A stretch of 64,000 bases of DNA from Gemella haemolysans (GCF_901873445.1 NZ_CABFLN010000069.1:12990-76989), one strand, 5' to 3'. Numbered from the stretch's first letter, positions 31,152 to 41,030 are shown. The notes: generated by a model not told the origin, from the sequence alone. Numbers and translations: made by a program.

Positions 31152-31625
31152 TTATCTCCTTAAACCAAATTTTTCTAAAATTTCATCTTGTTTTCCAAAC
31201 ATTTCTTTTTCATCTTGTTCTGTCATATGATCATAACCAAGAAGATGTAGAAATCCATGAACTGCAAGGAAACCAATCTCTCTATCGAAGCTATGCTCAT
31301 ATTCTTTTGCTTGTTCGTGAGCAATATCTACACAAATAATAACGTCACCGATGGAATTTAGTTCATCTTCAAGTCCGATAATATCAATTTCATCCTCTAC
31401 TTCATCATTTAACGCAAAAGAAATAACATCAGTAGGAACATCTTTTCCTCTATAATCACGATTAATCTCTTGTATTTCTTCTTTGCTTACGAAAGATAAT
31501 GACATCTCAGTAATCTCAGTATTAACATTTTCATACTCCGCAGCACATTCTAACAATTTTAATAACATATCTTTAGTGCTATCTTCTACTAAGTTATTAT
31601 CATCTATAATATCAACAAATGTCAT
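31152..31625 (-). CDS. ybeY: Endoribonuclease YbeY (16S rRNA maturation)
   Basis: A metal-dependent RNase for 16S rRNA 3'-end processing and ribosome quality control. The zinc motif is [11 protein letters not shown], preceded by [17 protein letters not shown]. The frame runs further upstream, but AAGGAGA is 5 bp before ATG 31625, giving 157 residues. The phoH, dgkA and cdd genes that often accompany ybeY-era are absent here. Confidence 0.95.
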   Translation of the reverse strand: MTFVDIIDDNNLVEDSTKDMLLKLLECAAEYENVNTEITEMSLSFVSKEEIQEINRDYRGKDVPTDVISFALNDEVEDEIDIIGLEDELNSIGDVIICVDIAHEQAKEYEHSFDREIGFLAVHGFLHLLGYDHMTEQDEKEMFGKQDEILEKFGLRR

Positions 31626-31696
31626 GTTGTTCTCCTTTATAATTTTAATACAATGGGGATAATTTGTGATATTCTCGCAAAACTTCCCCAAACTTA

Positions 31697-32170
31697 CTAT
31701 TTTAGTTTATTGAAATTCTGTTGTCTTAAAGCTTCATAAATAATTAATGCAGCAGTATTTGATAAATTTAATGAACGAACATTTTCACTCATAGGTATAC
31801 GTAATGCTTGCTCACTATATTTTTCTCGGAATTCTTTAGGCAATCCTTTAGTTTCTCTTCCAAAGATAAAATATATTTCTTCATCATCAACATTAGAGAA
31901 ATCAAAATCACAATAATTCTTTGAACCAAATTTAGTAATAAGATAATAATGTTTATCATTAGTCGCTTCAAGAAATTCATCAAAGCTATCCCAAACAACT
32001 AAATCTAAATGTTCCCAATAATCTAAACCAGCACGTTTAACATGTTTATCATCAATAGAAAAACCTAAAGGTCTAATTAAATGCAATCTTGTATTGGTAC
32101 CAACACATGTACGTGCGATATTACCTGTATTAGCTGGTATCTCTGGTTGAAATAAAACTATATTATTCAT
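31697..32170 (-). CDS. trmL: tRNA (cytidine(34)-2'-O)-methyltransferase
   Basis: A SPOUT-family enzyme that methylates the wobble nucleotide of leucine tRNAs. The 157-residue protein has [31 protein letters not shown] and [27 protein letters not shown], the trefoil-knot motifs. It lies 6 bp after ffh. Confidence 0.94.
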   Translation of the reverse strand: MNNIVLFQPEIPANTGNIARTCVGTNTRLHLIRPLGFSIDDKHVKRAGLDYWEHLDLVVWDSFDEFLEATNDKHYYLITKFGSKNYCDFDFSNVDDEEIYFIFGRETKGLPKEFREKYSEQALRIPMSENVRSLNLSNTAALIIYEALRQQNFNKLK

Positions 32171-32176
32171 AATTTA

Positions 32177-33529
32177 TTAAAATGGAAGTTTGCCACCAAA
32201 CATTCTTCCTAGACCCTTTCTCTTAGATTTGTCATTCATAAGTCCACCAAACTGTTTCATCATTTTTCTCATTTCTTCGAATTGTTTAATTAACTTATGC
32301 ACCTCATTAATTGGTCTACCGCTACCTTGTGCAATTCGTTTTCTTCGTGGTACATTAATTATATCTGGATTTTGTCTTTCTTCAATAGTCATAGACTTGA
32401 TGATAGCTTCAATATAAACAAATTGCTTTTCATCAACAGCATCTAAATTCATATTTTTAAGTTTACTCATTCCAGGAATCATACCTAGTATGTCTTTTAA
32501 ACTACCAAGTTTTTTCACTTGCTCAAGTTGTGTCAAAAAGTCCTCGAAGGTAAAACTTTGATTTAGGATTTTTTCCTGCATTTTTTTAGCTTCATCTTCA
32601 TCGATAGAAGCTTGCGCTTTTTCTATTAAAGTAAGCACATCACCCATACCTAAAATACGAGAAGCCATACGCTCTGGATGGAATATCTCTAGGTCATTCA
32701 TCTTTTCACCCATACCAACTAACTTAATTGGTTTACCTGTGATAGATTTAATAGATAATGCCGCTCCACCACGTGTATCACCGTCAAGTTTTGTAAGTAC
32801 TAATCCAGTGATATCTAGTTGTTCATCAAATGAACTTGCAATATTAACAGCTTCTTGTCCAATCATTGCATCTATTACAAGTAAGATTTCATCTGGAGTG
32901 GTTGCTGCTTTAATATCTTTTAACTCATCCATTAATAATTCATCGATATGAAGACGTCCAGCAGTATCGATAATTACATAGTTAAAGTAATTTTCTTTAG
33001 CAAATGCTAATCCTTCTTTAACAATATCTACAGGATCTTTATCAACATAAAAAACTTCTATATCAAGTTGTTTACCTAAAGTTTTTAATTGTTGAACTGC
33101 TGCTGGTCTATAAACGTCAGCTGCAATAAGAAGCGGTTTTTTCTTCATAGTTTTTTTAACTTTAAGAGCTAATTTACCTGCTGTAGTCGTTTTCCCAGCC
33201 CCTTGAAGACCAACCATCATTACAGTAGTAATTTTTCCCCCTTGGTTAAGTTCAACGTTAGACCCACCTAATAGTTCAACAAGTTCTTCATTAACAATTT
33301 TAACAATTTGTTGAGCAGGAGTTAATGATTTCATAACTTCAGTTCCTACTGCTCTTTCACTAATTTTTTTAACAAATTCTTTTACAACTTTAAAGTTAAC
33401 ATCGGCTTCTAATAATGCCAACCTAACTTCTCTCATCATTTCCTTAACATCAGCTTCAGAAACTTTACCTTTTCCTGTAAGTTTTGCTATTGTATTTTGT
33501 AATCTTTCTGATAGATTTTCAAATGCCAT
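32177..33529 (-). CDS. ffh: Signal recognition particle protein Ffh
   Basis: The SRP54 GTPase that directs nascent membrane proteins to FtsY. It has the N domain, the G domain with GLQGAGKTTTAGKLA, DTAGRLHID and TKLDGDTRGGAALS, then the Met-rich M domain that binds 4.5S RNA (GMIPGMSKLK...RIAQGSGRPINEVHKLIKQFEEMRKMMKQFGG). Length 450 is normal. ylxM lies 11 bp upstream, the usual ylxM-ffh pair. Confidence 0.97.
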   Translation of the reverse strand: MAFENLSERLQNTIAKLTGKGKVSEADVKEMMREVRLALLEADVNFKVVKEFVKKISERAVGTEVMKSLTPAQQIVKIVNEELVELLGGSNVELNQGGKITTVMMVGLQGAGKTTTAGKLALKVKKTMKKKPLLIAADVYRPAAVQQLKTLGKQLDIEVFYVDKDPVDIVKEGLAFAKENYFNYVIIDTAGRLHIDELLMDELKDIKAATTPDEILLVIDAMIGQEAVNIASSFDEQLDITGLVLTKLDGDTRGGAALSIKSITGKPIKLVGMGEKMNDLEIFHPERMASRILGMGDVLTLIEKAQASIDEDEAKKMQEKILNQSFTFEDFLTQLEQVKKLGSLKDILGMIPGMSKLKNMNLDAVDEKQFVYIEAIIKSMTIEERQNPDIINVPRRKRIAQGSGRPINEVHKLIKQFEEMRKMMKQFGGLMNDKSKRKGLGRMFGGKLPF

Positions 33530-33540
33530 ACAAGATTCTC

Positions 33541-33864
33541 CTAATTTTCTAATTTTATCAATTCATCAACATATGTTAATACTTCTGCATCATTTGTTGA
33601 TTTTTTTATTTCATTTAGTAAAAACAATCTCTGATTGTTTAATTTAATTAAATTTAACTTTTCTTCAAACTGTTCCAATTCTAGTACTGTTCTTTTAATA
33701 TTATTTGATACAGCTTGTTTTGAAATATTATAATTTTCCGATATCTCTGTAAGTGATAAATCATTAAAATAATAATCATTTAAATATTGTTTTTGTTTAT
33801 CACTAAGTAAATCAGAGTAAAAATCATAGAGTTGTGAAATTTTTATAACTTGTTCTATTTCCAC
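33541..33864 (-). CDS. ylxM: YlxM/UPF0122 helix-turn-helix protein
   Basis: A 107-residue sigma-70-region-4-like protein (FYSDLLSDKQKQYLNDYYFNDLSLTEISENYNISKQAVSNNIKRT), the usual partner of ffh and implicated in SRP function. The start is GTG at 33864, 6 bp after GGAGG. Confidence 0.93.
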   Translation of the reverse strand: MEIEQVIKISQLYDFYSDLLSDKQKQYLNDYYFNDLSLTEISENYNISKQAVSNNIKRTVLELEQFEEKLNLIKLNNQRLFLLNEIKKSTNDAEVLTYVDELIKLEN

Positions 33865-33902
33865 AATCTTCCTCCAGTCTTTAAATATAAATCTACATCC
33901 TT

Positions 33903-33933
33903 ACATTATACGATAAAATCGCTATTTTTTCAA
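33903..33933 (-). promoter_or_regulatory. Promoter of the ylxM-ffh run
   Basis: On the - strand, TTGAAA (33933-33928), a 17-bp spacer and TATAAT (33908-33903). It heads the long ylxM to ftsK gene series. Confidence 0.8.
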
Positions 33934-33958
33934 ATTTTTATCATATTTATAAACAAAT

Positions 33959-33996
33959 AAAATCAACTTGTAAAGCAATTTCTACAAGTTGATTTT
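33959..33996 (-). terminator. Terminator after priA
   Basis: AAAATCAACTTGTA (33959-33972) pairs with TACAAGTTGATTTT (33983-33996), a 14-bp stem. The T-run is stronger on the + strand, but the only gene reading into it is priA on the - strand. Confidence 0.75.
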
Positions 33997-34028
33997 TTAA
34001 AATTTAAAAAGTTAAATATCTATAGTGT

Positions 34029-36392
34029 CTACATAAAATCTATAGCCGAGTTATCTATAGTTATAGTTATTTTTTCTTTTGAAAATGATTCTGCAAAATA
34101 ATTGTTAATATATTTTAAAAGTGGATGTAATTTACTATATTCTTTATCGTTATATCTTATCGCTAAATTATACTTAAACTCATTATTAACCTTATAAAAT
34201 AAACTCTTATTAGGACCAAGAATAGATGAATTTTCCAATTTTTTATTGATAAAATTATATATCATCTTAGCAACCTGTTCTGTCTTTAATTCATCGTATC
34301 CTTTAATGGTAATAAAAGAAATTCTACAGAATGGTGGATAATCAATAAGTTTACGACGACCTATTTCATACTTATAAAATTTTTCATAACTATGTTCTAT
34401 TGCATAGTCAATAATATTACTTGCAATATTTGATTGAAAAACAACTTCTCCTTCTTTTTCACTTCTTCCCGCTCTTCCAGCTGTTTGAACAAGTAATTGG
34501 AATAATTTTTCATTCGCTTTAAAACTTGGAACTGCGATCATACTATCAATCGATAGTACTCCTACTAAAGTAATATTAGGAAAATCTAGTCCTTTTGATA
34601 TCATTTGAGTCCCTAAAAGAATGTCAGACTTGTGTTTTTTAAAATCAGTTAAGAGCTTTTCATAAGCTCCTTTACGACTAGTAGTATCAGAATCCATTCT
34701 AGTTATTCTAACATTAGGAATATGTTGCATTAAAAATTCTTCCACCTTTTGAATTCCATAATTCCCTGAAACTAATTCAGGACTAGAACAACATTTTTTT
34801 ATACTTGAAATTTTCTTATGAAATCCACAAAAATGACAGCGTAATGAGTTATCATGTTTATGGTAATTTAAACTTATATCACAATTTTCACATTTATATA
34901 AATGTCCACAAGAAAAACAACGAATAAAATTAGTGTACCCTCTCTTATTCATCAATAATAATACTTGTTCATTTTTCTCAATTTTCCCTCTAATTTTTTC
35001 AAGTAATGAATTTGCTATAACCTGTTCCTTATCTTCAGTATGAACTACATTAATTTTAGGTAGTTTATTATTGAATCTATGAGTTAATGTTAGTAGATTA
35101 TCAGGATTATATTTTTCAAAATTATAATATAAATCAACAGATGGTGTTGCACTAGCGTAAACTACTGTACATTTATTATAGATACCTCGTTTCTTGGCTA
35201 TATCTTTAGCGTCATATCTAGGAGAATCTGTCTGTTTATAACTACTTTCGTGTTCTTCATCAATAATTATTATTCCTAGACTATTAAATGGTGCAAAAAT
35301 TGCCGATCTTGTCCCCAGACAAATTTTAACTTTACCATCTCTAACTTTTTTCCATTCATTATATTTTTCTTTTGTATTCAATCTAGAATGGATAATCGCT
35401 ATATTATCATTAAAAATACGTTTAAATTTCTTTTCAATTTGCGGTGTTAGAATTATTTCTGGAACAAGTACAATGGCATCTTTTCCACTTTTTAAAGCCG
35501 CTTCAACTAATTTAATATATATCTCCGTCTTTCCCGATCCTGTAACTCCATGAAGAAGATATTCATTAAATTTTCCACTACTATAATTTTTTACGATACT
35601 ATCATAGATTACTTGTTGATATTCGCTTAATATAGTTTCATTATCTAAAGTTAACGTATTAATCTCTTCTTTCACTTCTTGTTTGATTATTTCTATTACG
35701 TTTAGTTCTAATAATTTCCTTGTAACTGTAGATCCTATATTTAATATAGATTTAACATCAGATTTTTTTATTTTTTCATGTTTATTTAAATAATCAATAA
35801 TTAACTGTTGCTTTTTGGTTAATTTAACATTTTTTTCATTACCTAAAATAAAAAATTCTTCTACAGTATTGTTATTAATTTCTTTAATTTTACTAATGAG
35901 TTTTATAGCTTTAAGTGAGATTAAATATCCTATTTGCTCAATAGTAAAATATTTTTCAAACACTTTCTTTTCAACTAGTTTATCTTTATCAAAGTATTTT
36001 ACATAATCAAAAAGTAATGTAGTATTTGCATTAATTAACTCATAATATTCTACATATTTATTCTTTAAGCTTGCTGGAATTAAAGACTCTATAGCTTGGA
36101 TTCTTGTACAGAATAATTCATCAGACATAACTTTTGATAAAAGCAGCATTTCTTTTGTTAAGATTGGGAAATCATCTTTAACTTTCTTAATACTTTTAAA
36201 GTTATTTTTATCATACTCTCCTATATATTCATTAATAATATTAATAATATATCCTTGTACTGTTCGAGAACCAAAAGGAACCTCTACTCTATAACCAACT
36301 AAATCTGTACTGGTAAACTCTTCAGGAATTAAATAGTAAAAACTTTGATCAACACTATGACTGTTTACATCTACTATTACTTCAGCATACAT
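34029..36392 (-). CDS. priA: Primosomal protein N' (replication restart helicase PriA)
   Basis: A 3'-5' helicase that reloads the replisome at stalled forks. At 787 residues it has the N-terminal 3'-DNA-binding domain, Walker A GVTGSGKTEIY, DEEHESSYKQ, the paired zinc knuckles (CFSCGHLYKCENCDISL...CHFCG...CCSS), GTQMISKGLDFPN and QTAGRAGRSEKEG. It is last in the rsmE-gpsB-coaBC-priA run. The usual gmk-rpoZ genes before coaBC are not present. Confidence 0.96.
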   Translation of the reverse strand: MYAEVIVDVNSHSVDQSFYYLIPEEFTSTDLVGYRVEVPFGSRTVQGYIINIINEYIGEYDKNNFKSIKKVKDDFPILTKEMLLLSKVMSDELFCTRIQAIESLIPASLKNKYVEYYELINANTTLLFDYVKYFDKDKLVEKKVFEKYFTIEQIGYLISLKAIKLISKIKEINNNTVEEFFILGNEKNVKLTKKQQLIIDYLNKHEKIKKSDVKSILNIGSTVTRKLLELNVIEIIKQEVKEEINTLTLDNETILSEYQQVIYDSIVKNYSSGKFNEYLLHGVTGSGKTEIYIKLVEAALKSGKDAIVLVPEIILTPQIEKKFKRIFNDNIAIIHSRLNTKEKYNEWKKVRDGKVKICLGTRSAIFAPFNSLGIIIIDEEHESSYKQTDSPRYDAKDIAKKRGIYNKCTVVYASATPSVDLYYNFEKYNPDNLLTLTHRFNNKLPKINVVHTEDKEQVIANSLLEKIRGKIEKNEQVLLLMNKRGYTNFIRCFSCGHLYKCENCDISLNYHKHDNSLRCHFCGFHKKISSIKKCCSSPELVSGNYGIQKVEEFLMQHIPNVRITRMDSDTTSRKGAYEKLLTDFKKHKSDILLGTQMISKGLDFPNITLVGVLSIDSMIAVPSFKANEKLFQLLVQTAGRAGRSEKEGEVVFQSNIASNIIDYAIEHSYEKFYKYEIGRRKLIDYPPFCRISFITIKGYDELKTEQVAKMIYNFINKKLENSSILGPNKSLFYKVNNEFKYNLAIRYNDKEYSKLHPLLKYINNYFAESFSKEKITITIDNSAIDFM

Positions 36393-36421
36393 AATCTCAC
36401 CTCACTTTCAATAAACTAATT

Positions 36422-37597
36422 TTACTTGATTATAATATCTACAATTTCTTTTGCAATATTCGCTTTACTAGCCTTATCAATTTTTATTATATTATTGAAC
36501 TTATCAATAATACACACTTCATTATCTTCACTTCCAAATCCAATATCCTTTTTAGAAATATCATTAGCAACAATGTAATCTAAATTTTTCTTAACAATCT
36601 TTTCCCTAGCATATGCAATTAAATCATTTGTTTCAGCAGCAAAACCAACTACAATCTGATTTTCATTTTTATTTTCACCAACATACTTTAGAATATCTTG
36701 GGTTCTTTCAAATTCCATAGTTAGATTTCCATCTTGTTTTTTTACTTTTTTATCATAAACCTGCACAGGTGTATAATCAGATACTGCTGCAGCTTTAACT
36801 ATATAATCACAATCTTTAAAGTTATTTTTTACCGCTTCAAACATATCATTAGTACTTATGATTTCAATAACCTTTATATCACGGCTAATAGAATCATTTT
36901 TCACACTAGTAACTAAAATTACTTCAGCACCTCTTTTTTTAAATTCATTTGCTATAGCTATCCCCATTTTTCCAGTTGATGGATTCGTTAAACATCTAAA
37001 AGGATCTATAAATTCTTTCGTTGGACCAGCAGTCACCAGTACTTTTTTTCCTTTTAAATCTAGTTCACTTTCAGCAAATACAGTTCCTTCTATTTTTTCA
37101 ATCGAAGGGAATTTCCCTTTTCCTACATCGCCACATGCTAATAATCCACTGTCTGGTTCAACAAAATTAAAACCTAGTTTTAAAAGTCTACTTATGTTTT
37201 CTTGTATAACAGGATTATTATACATTACTGTATTCATCGCAGGAACAATATATACCTTTGTTATATCTTGAACTGCCAGCATCAAAGATGTAGCTAAATC
37301 ATCTGCAATTCCACAAGCAAATTTTGAAATAATATTAGCTGTAGCAGGTGCTACAATAATTTTATCCGCCCATTTTGTTAAATCAATATGTTGAATCTCT
37401 TTTTCATCTAATTCATTAAAAGTACTTGTATATACTCTGTTTTTCGTCAATGTTTGAAAAGGTAATTCCGTAATGAATTTCTTTGCGTTTTCTGTTAAAA
37501 CAACCTTAACATCATGTCCTTTTTTTACTAGCGAACTTGATAAATCAATCGATTTATATGCTGCAATCCCACCAGAAACTATTAGTAAAACATTCAT
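36422..37597 (-). CDS. coaBC: Bifunctional phosphopantothenoylcysteine decarboxylase/phosphopantothenate--cysteine ligase
   Basis: Carries out two steps of coenzyme A synthesis. The N-terminal flavoprotein decarboxylase has LLIVSGGIAAYKSIDL, the substrate motif PAMNTVMY and the mobile-loop Cys in LLACGDVGKGKFP. The C-terminal CTP-dependent ligase has VLVTAGPTKEFIDPFRCLTNPSTGKMG and VKAAAVSDYTP. Length 391 is normal. Confidence 0.95.
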   Translation of the reverse strand: MNVLLIVSGGIAAYKSIDLSSSLVKKGHDVKVVLTENAKKFITELPFQTLTKNRVYTSTFNELDEKEIQHIDLTKWADKIIVAPATANIISKFACGIADDLATSLMLAVQDITKVYIVPAMNTVMYNNPVIQENISRLLKLGFNFVEPDSGLLACGDVGKGKFPSIEKIEGTVFAESELDLKGKKVLVTAGPTKEFIDPFRCLTNPSTGKMGIAIANEFKKRGAEVILVTSVKNDSISRDIKVIEIISTNDMFEAVKNNFKDCDYIVKAAAVSDYTPVQVYDKKVKKQDGNLTMEFERTQDILKYVGENKNENQIVVGFAAETNDLIAYAREKIVKKNLDYIVANDISKKDIGFGSEDNEVCIIDKFNNIIKIDKASKANIAKEIVDIIIK

Positions 37598-37630
37598 GAT
37601 ATTCTCCTTATTTATTAATTATGTATTTTA

Positions 37631-37954
37631 TTAATATAAATCATGATCTGCATGATTCGGTCCAAAAACAGCAGTTTCAAGTTTAGATAATCTTTTTAGT
37701 ATATCTAGATTTGTAACTTGAACTGGTTTATCTTCACGACTAGCATTCTTTATTGCATCAATTTTTATTTTTAAATTTTGATTTTCAATTTCCAATTCTT
37801 TTAGACGAGTAAGCAGTTTATCAAGTTTCATATAATCTTCTATAATTAAATCTAAATAGTCATTTACATCTTCCTCACTATAACCTTTCACTCTTGTTTT
37901 TTTAAATTCTTTTTCATATATTTCTTTTGCTGTTAAATTTAGTTCAATACTCAT
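37631..37954 (-). CDS. gpsB: Cell-division regulator GpsB
   Basis: A DivIVA-like adaptor that links penicillin-binding proteins, MreC and the PASTA kinase to the septum. It has the N-terminal membrane-binding domain (LTAKEIYEKEFKKTRVKGYSEEDVNDYLDLIIEDY), a coiled coil (about residues 40-70) and a short C-terminal helix (LKRLSKLETAVFG). Two ATGs are adjacent (37957 and 37954); the second has better spacing from AAAGGAG. Kinase, IreB and MltG genes are in the same window. Confidence 0.93.
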   Translation of the reverse strand: MSIELNLTAKEIYEKEFKKTRVKGYSEEDVNDYLDLIIEDYMKLDKLLTRLKELEIENQNLKIKIDAIKNASREDKPVQVTNLDILKRLSKLETAVFGPNHADHDLY

Positions 37955-37967
37955 CATCTAACTCCTT

Positions 37968-38717
37968 TTACTTAAATTCACTAAAATAAGAAACACAACT
38001 TACAAAATATAGTGGCGCTGTCTCAGCTCTTAATATTCTTTTTCCTAAACCAATTACATCAAATTCCCCATCTATTAAACTGTCAATCTCTTTTTCAGAC
38101 AGTCCTCCTTCACTACCAAAAACAGCAATGACATCTTTATCATTTAAATCTGAAGTTAGTAATTTTTTAAGATTGATGTTATCTTCATTAACAGATTCTT
38201 TTTCATAAGCAACAACTTTATAATCGTAGTTCTCACTAAATTTAATTAAATCTCCTAAACTATCTACATAAGTTATATCAGGAATTATGTTCCTTTTTGA
38301 TTGTTCTGCAGCTTCTTTTATAATTTTATTCCATCTATTTAATTTAGAATCCACTTTATCTTTTTTTATTTTTGCTATATTACGTTCTGAATTAAATAAA
38401 ACAATATTACTTACTCCTAATTCAGTTATTTTTTGAATTAAATATTCAATTTTATCATTCTTTAAAGGTGGTATTGCTACTGTTATTTTAATGGGAAGCT
38501 CGTTACTACCATCTACCTGTTCATATGGTGTAATTAGAACCTTATCAACATTATTATCTATAATATTACAAATGTACTTTATTTCATTATTAAAGACAAC
38601 ATATACTTTATCATTAATTTTCTTTCTCATAATTCTCACAATATGATTACTATCATCTTTAGATAATTCATATGTTGAATCCACGCTTAATTCTTCATTT
38701 AAAAAATACTGTTGCAT
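37968..38717 (-). CDS. rsmE: 16S rRNA (uracil(1498)-N3)-methyltransferase
   Basis: A SPOUT methyltransferase with an N-terminal PUA-like domain. The 249-residue protein has IQKITELGVSNIVLFNSERNI, EAAEQSKRNIIP, AVFGSEGGLSEKEIDSL and LGKRILRAETAPLYFVS. Its start codon is preceded by a weak AGGAGA. prmA, the usual neighbour, is absent. Confidence 0.95.
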   Translation of the reverse strand: MQQYFLNEELSVDSTYELSKDDSNHIVRIMRKKINDKVYVVFNNEIKYICNIIDNNVDKVLITPYEQVDGSNELPIKITVAIPPLKNDKIEYLIQKITELGVSNIVLFNSERNIAKIKKDKVDSKLNRWNKIIKEAAEQSKRNIIPDITYVDSLGDLIKFSENYDYKVVAYEKESVNEDNINLKKLLTSDLNDKDVIAVFGSEGGLSEKEIDSLIDGEFDVIGLGKRILRAETAPLYFVSCVSYFSEFK

Positions 38718-38800
38718 AATTTCTCCTAAACTTTTATCTTACATTTAATTTTACCCTATTCTTGTTCTTAATTCAATAGTAGCTGATCACAAACATAGAA

Positions 38801-38855
38801 AGAGAACAGCCTAACAAATCAATATTTCAACAAATGATTAATTAGACTATTCTCT
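38801..38855 (-). terminator. RNA hairpin after mltG
   Basis: On the - strand AGAGAATAGTCTAA and TTAGGCTGTTCTCT form a 14-bp stem with two G-U pairs that would be A-C mismatches on the + strand. This shows it works as RNA from the - strand. The T-run is poor. Confidence 0.65.
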
Positions 38856-38881
38856 GATTTATTAAATTGAATTTTTATTTT

Positions 38882-40012
38882 CTAGCTACCTGATGGAATA
38901 TATCCTTCAATATGTTCTTTAGCTAGTTTCTCGTGTTCTGGGTATGTTTTAGAGAAATAAGCTTTTCCATCTTTAGTCGCATGTAAGAAATAAACATATT
39001 CAGTATTTTCAGCATTATTTAACGCTTCGAATGATTCTGAACCAATAGAAGATATTGGACCAGGTGGTAATCCGATATTAGTATATGTATTGTATGGAGA
39101 ATTTAATGATAATTCAGCTTGCGTTGGTGCCCCTGTAAGTTTATCTGCAGCGTAGTTTGCTGATGGGTCAGTTTGTAATCTCATACCTTGAGCCAGTCTG
39201 TTTAAAAATACACTCGCAATTAATCTATTTTCATCAGATTTTGTAGATTCTTTCTCTAAGATACTAGCAAGCGTCATATACTGATGAATAGAAACTTGTT
39301 TGTTTTGTCCACCAATATTCCATGAACGATTATTCTTTTTGTATAATGGTACTATTTTTTCATTAGATAGTTTAACCATTTTAGTAATTAAACTTTCTAC
39401 AGTTTCATCATCTTTTAAATCGTATATTGCAGGATATAAATAACCTTCTAATGCATACTTAATATCCTTACCATAAATCTCATCTGTAATTAATTCAGGG
39501 AACTGTGATTGTAATTTTTTAATAAATTCACCGTCATTAACTTTTTCTAAGAATTCTTTAGAATCTAGTTTTGTTTTTTCTAAATTCTTAGCTATTTTCA
39601 GGATACTATCACCTTCGATTAAAGCAAACGTATTTCCTGTTTTACCTTTATTCTTAGCTCCTAATTCTTGTATAATTTGAGATAAACTCATGCTTTTTTT
39701 TAATTTAAAGCTACCAACATAAAAAGTTGTATCCGGTGTTAATCTAGAATAAATTTTAAATACCTCTTCGTTTTTGATTAAACCTTTAGCTTTTAATTCT
39801 TGAGCTATTCTAGCACTTCCATAATTCTCTTTAACTTCTACTGTAATGTCCTTATTATTACTTTTATCGACCGGTGTTGTCATGTAATAAAATATTGATA
39901 GAACTGCGATACCAATTACAACGATAATAGTTAGTATTAAAGGAATAATAGATTTTCTTTTTCTATTCTTCTTTCTCAGTTCTTTACTTCTTCTTATCTT
40001 ATCTTCTCTCAT
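38882..40012 (-). CDS. mltG: Endolytic peptidoglycan transglycosylase MltG (YceG-like)
   Basis: Cuts nascent glycan strands and ends elongation at the membrane. The 376-residue protein has a basic cytosolic tail, one membrane segment (about residues 24-45), a LysM-like part and the YceG domain. The catalytic Glu lies in MTLASILEKES, and LQTDPSANYA and NIGLPPGPISSIGSESFEA are conserved. It is the last gene of the ireB-ruvX-DUF1292-mltG run, the order usual in Firmicutes. Confidence 0.95.
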   Translation of the reverse strand: MREDKIRRSKELRKKNRKRKSIIPLILTIIVVIGIAVLSIFYYMTTPVDKSNNKDITVEVKENYGSARIAQELKAKGLIKNEEVFKIYSRLTPDTTFYVGSFKLKKSMSLSQIIQELGAKNKGKTGNTFALIEGDSILKIAKNLEKTKLDSKEFLEKVNDGEFIKKLQSQFPELITDEIYGKDIKYALEGYLYPAIYDLKDDETVESLITKMVKLSNEKIVPLYKKNNRSWNIGGQNKQVSIHQYMTLASILEKESTKSDENRLIASVFLNRLAQGMRLQTDPSANYAADKLTGAPTQAELSLNSPYNTYTNIGLPPGPISSIGSESFEALNNAENTEYVYFLHATKDGKAYFSKTYPEHEKLAKEHIEGYIPSGS

Positions 40013-40015
40013 TAC

Positions 40016-40321
40016 TTACTCACTTTCGTCGTAATAAAAAGTATCTAAAACTTCAGAAATCATATCATATTCTTCATCTGTTTCTACTGGTTCAAAACGA
40101 ACTGCATCTTCTCCATCTTCTATACATACCATTGGGAAAATACTAATTTCCTCTTCATCAATCGTTTCTTCCTCAGCGAAAATATAGTAAAGATTACCAT
40201 TTGTAGGGTTAGTAAATTCTAAAATTTTACGGTATTCTTTTTCTTCTCCTTCTAAAGTACTAAGTGTATACACCTCTTCAGTATTATCAATACTAATGTT
40301 TTTTAAATCTTTTTCTTGCAT
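40016..40321 (-). CDS. yrzB: DUF1292 (YrzB) family protein
   Basis: A 101-residue very acidic protein with YTLSTLEGEEKEYRKILEFTNPTNGNLYYIFAEEE and a C-terminal DEEYDMISEVLDTFYYDE, typical of DUF1292. Its function is unknown. It is conserved between ruvX and mltG. Confidence 0.9.
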   Translation of the reverse strand: MQEKDLKNISIDNTEEVYTLSTLEGEEKEYRKILEFTNPTNGNLYYIFAEEETIDEEEISIFPMVCIEDGEDAVRFEPVETDEEYDMISEVLDTFYYDESE

Positions 40322-40346
40322 TTTATTTTCCTCCTGAAAATTTATA

Positions 40347-40775
40347 TTAATTTAATTTATCTAAATATGTCTGCAATATTAATACAGCAGCCATTTTATC
40401 AATAACATTTTTTCTTTTTTTCCTTGAAACATTAGCCTCAAGAAGAACTCTTTCAGCACCCATAGTAGTTAAACGCTCATCTTGTAGAATGATTTCTACA
40501 TTTTTTATTTTTTTCTTTAAAACTTCTACAAAATATAACGTTGCTTCACCACGAAAACCAACAGAATTATCCATGTTTTTGGGAAGTCCAACTACTATAG
40601 TTCCTACATTATGCTCTGATACAAGTTCTTTAATTCTTTTAATTTTAAAATCTTTTATTTGCTCATTAATATTAATTGTTTCAATACCTTGAGCAGTAAG
40701 GCCTAATAAATCACTAATGGCTACTCCAATAGTTTTTGATCCATAATCAAGGCCCATTATTCTTTTATCTAACAT
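40347..40775 (-). CDS. ruvX: Holliday-junction resolvase-like protein RuvX (YqgF)
   Basis: A 142-residue RNase H-fold protein with [29 protein letters not shown] and [15 protein letters not shown], the acidic active-site motifs. Family members process pre-16S rRNA 5' ends and may act on Holliday junctions. Its ATG abuts the ireB stop codon. Confidence 0.95.
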   Translation of the reverse strand: MLDKRIMGLDYGSKTIGVAISDLLGLTAQGIETININEQIKDFKIKRIKELVSEHNVGTIVVGLPKNMDNSVGFRGEATLYFVEVLKKKIKNVEIILQDERLTTMGAERVLLEANVSRKKRKNVIDKMAAVLILQTYLDKLN

Positions 40776-41030
40776 TTAAGACTCCTGTATAAAAAAGTAT
40801 AATAAGTACTCTAGTATATCATCCATGTCTATCATTCTAATTTGCTCTCTAGCATGATTATCACGTGGAATATATACTGGATCAGCTGTTTTGATATATC
40901 CCATCAATTGATTAATAGGATCATATCCACGTTGCTTAATAGTTTCAACAACATTTTTTAATATGTTGTGAATATCATTTTTATCATAAAAATTGCTATC
41001 AAATAATCTTGTTTCATCGAAATTTGCCAT
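40776..41030 (-). CDS. ireB: IreB family regulatory phosphoprotein (DUF965)
   Basis: An 84-residue protein with the family core (NILKNVVETIKQRGYDPINQLMGYIKTADPVYIPRDNHAREQIRMIDMDDILEYLLYFFI). In Enterococcus IreB is phosphorylated on N-terminal threonines by the PASTA kinase IreK and controls cephalosporin tolerance. Here the N-terminus (MANFDETRLF) keeps a single Thr, residue 7; residue 4 is Phe. alaS, its normal upstream neighbour, is replaced by degV. Confidence 0.95.
   Translation of the reverse strand: MANFDETRLFDSNFYDKNDIHNILKNVVETIKQRGYDPINQLMGYIKTADPVYIPRDNHAREQIRMIDMDDILEYLLYFFIQES

Noticed and set aside
36365..36375. GTTTACATCTA within the priA start as a fourth dif-like site
   Set aside because: Only one partial arm is present, no second arm exists at the right spacing, and it is coding sequence.
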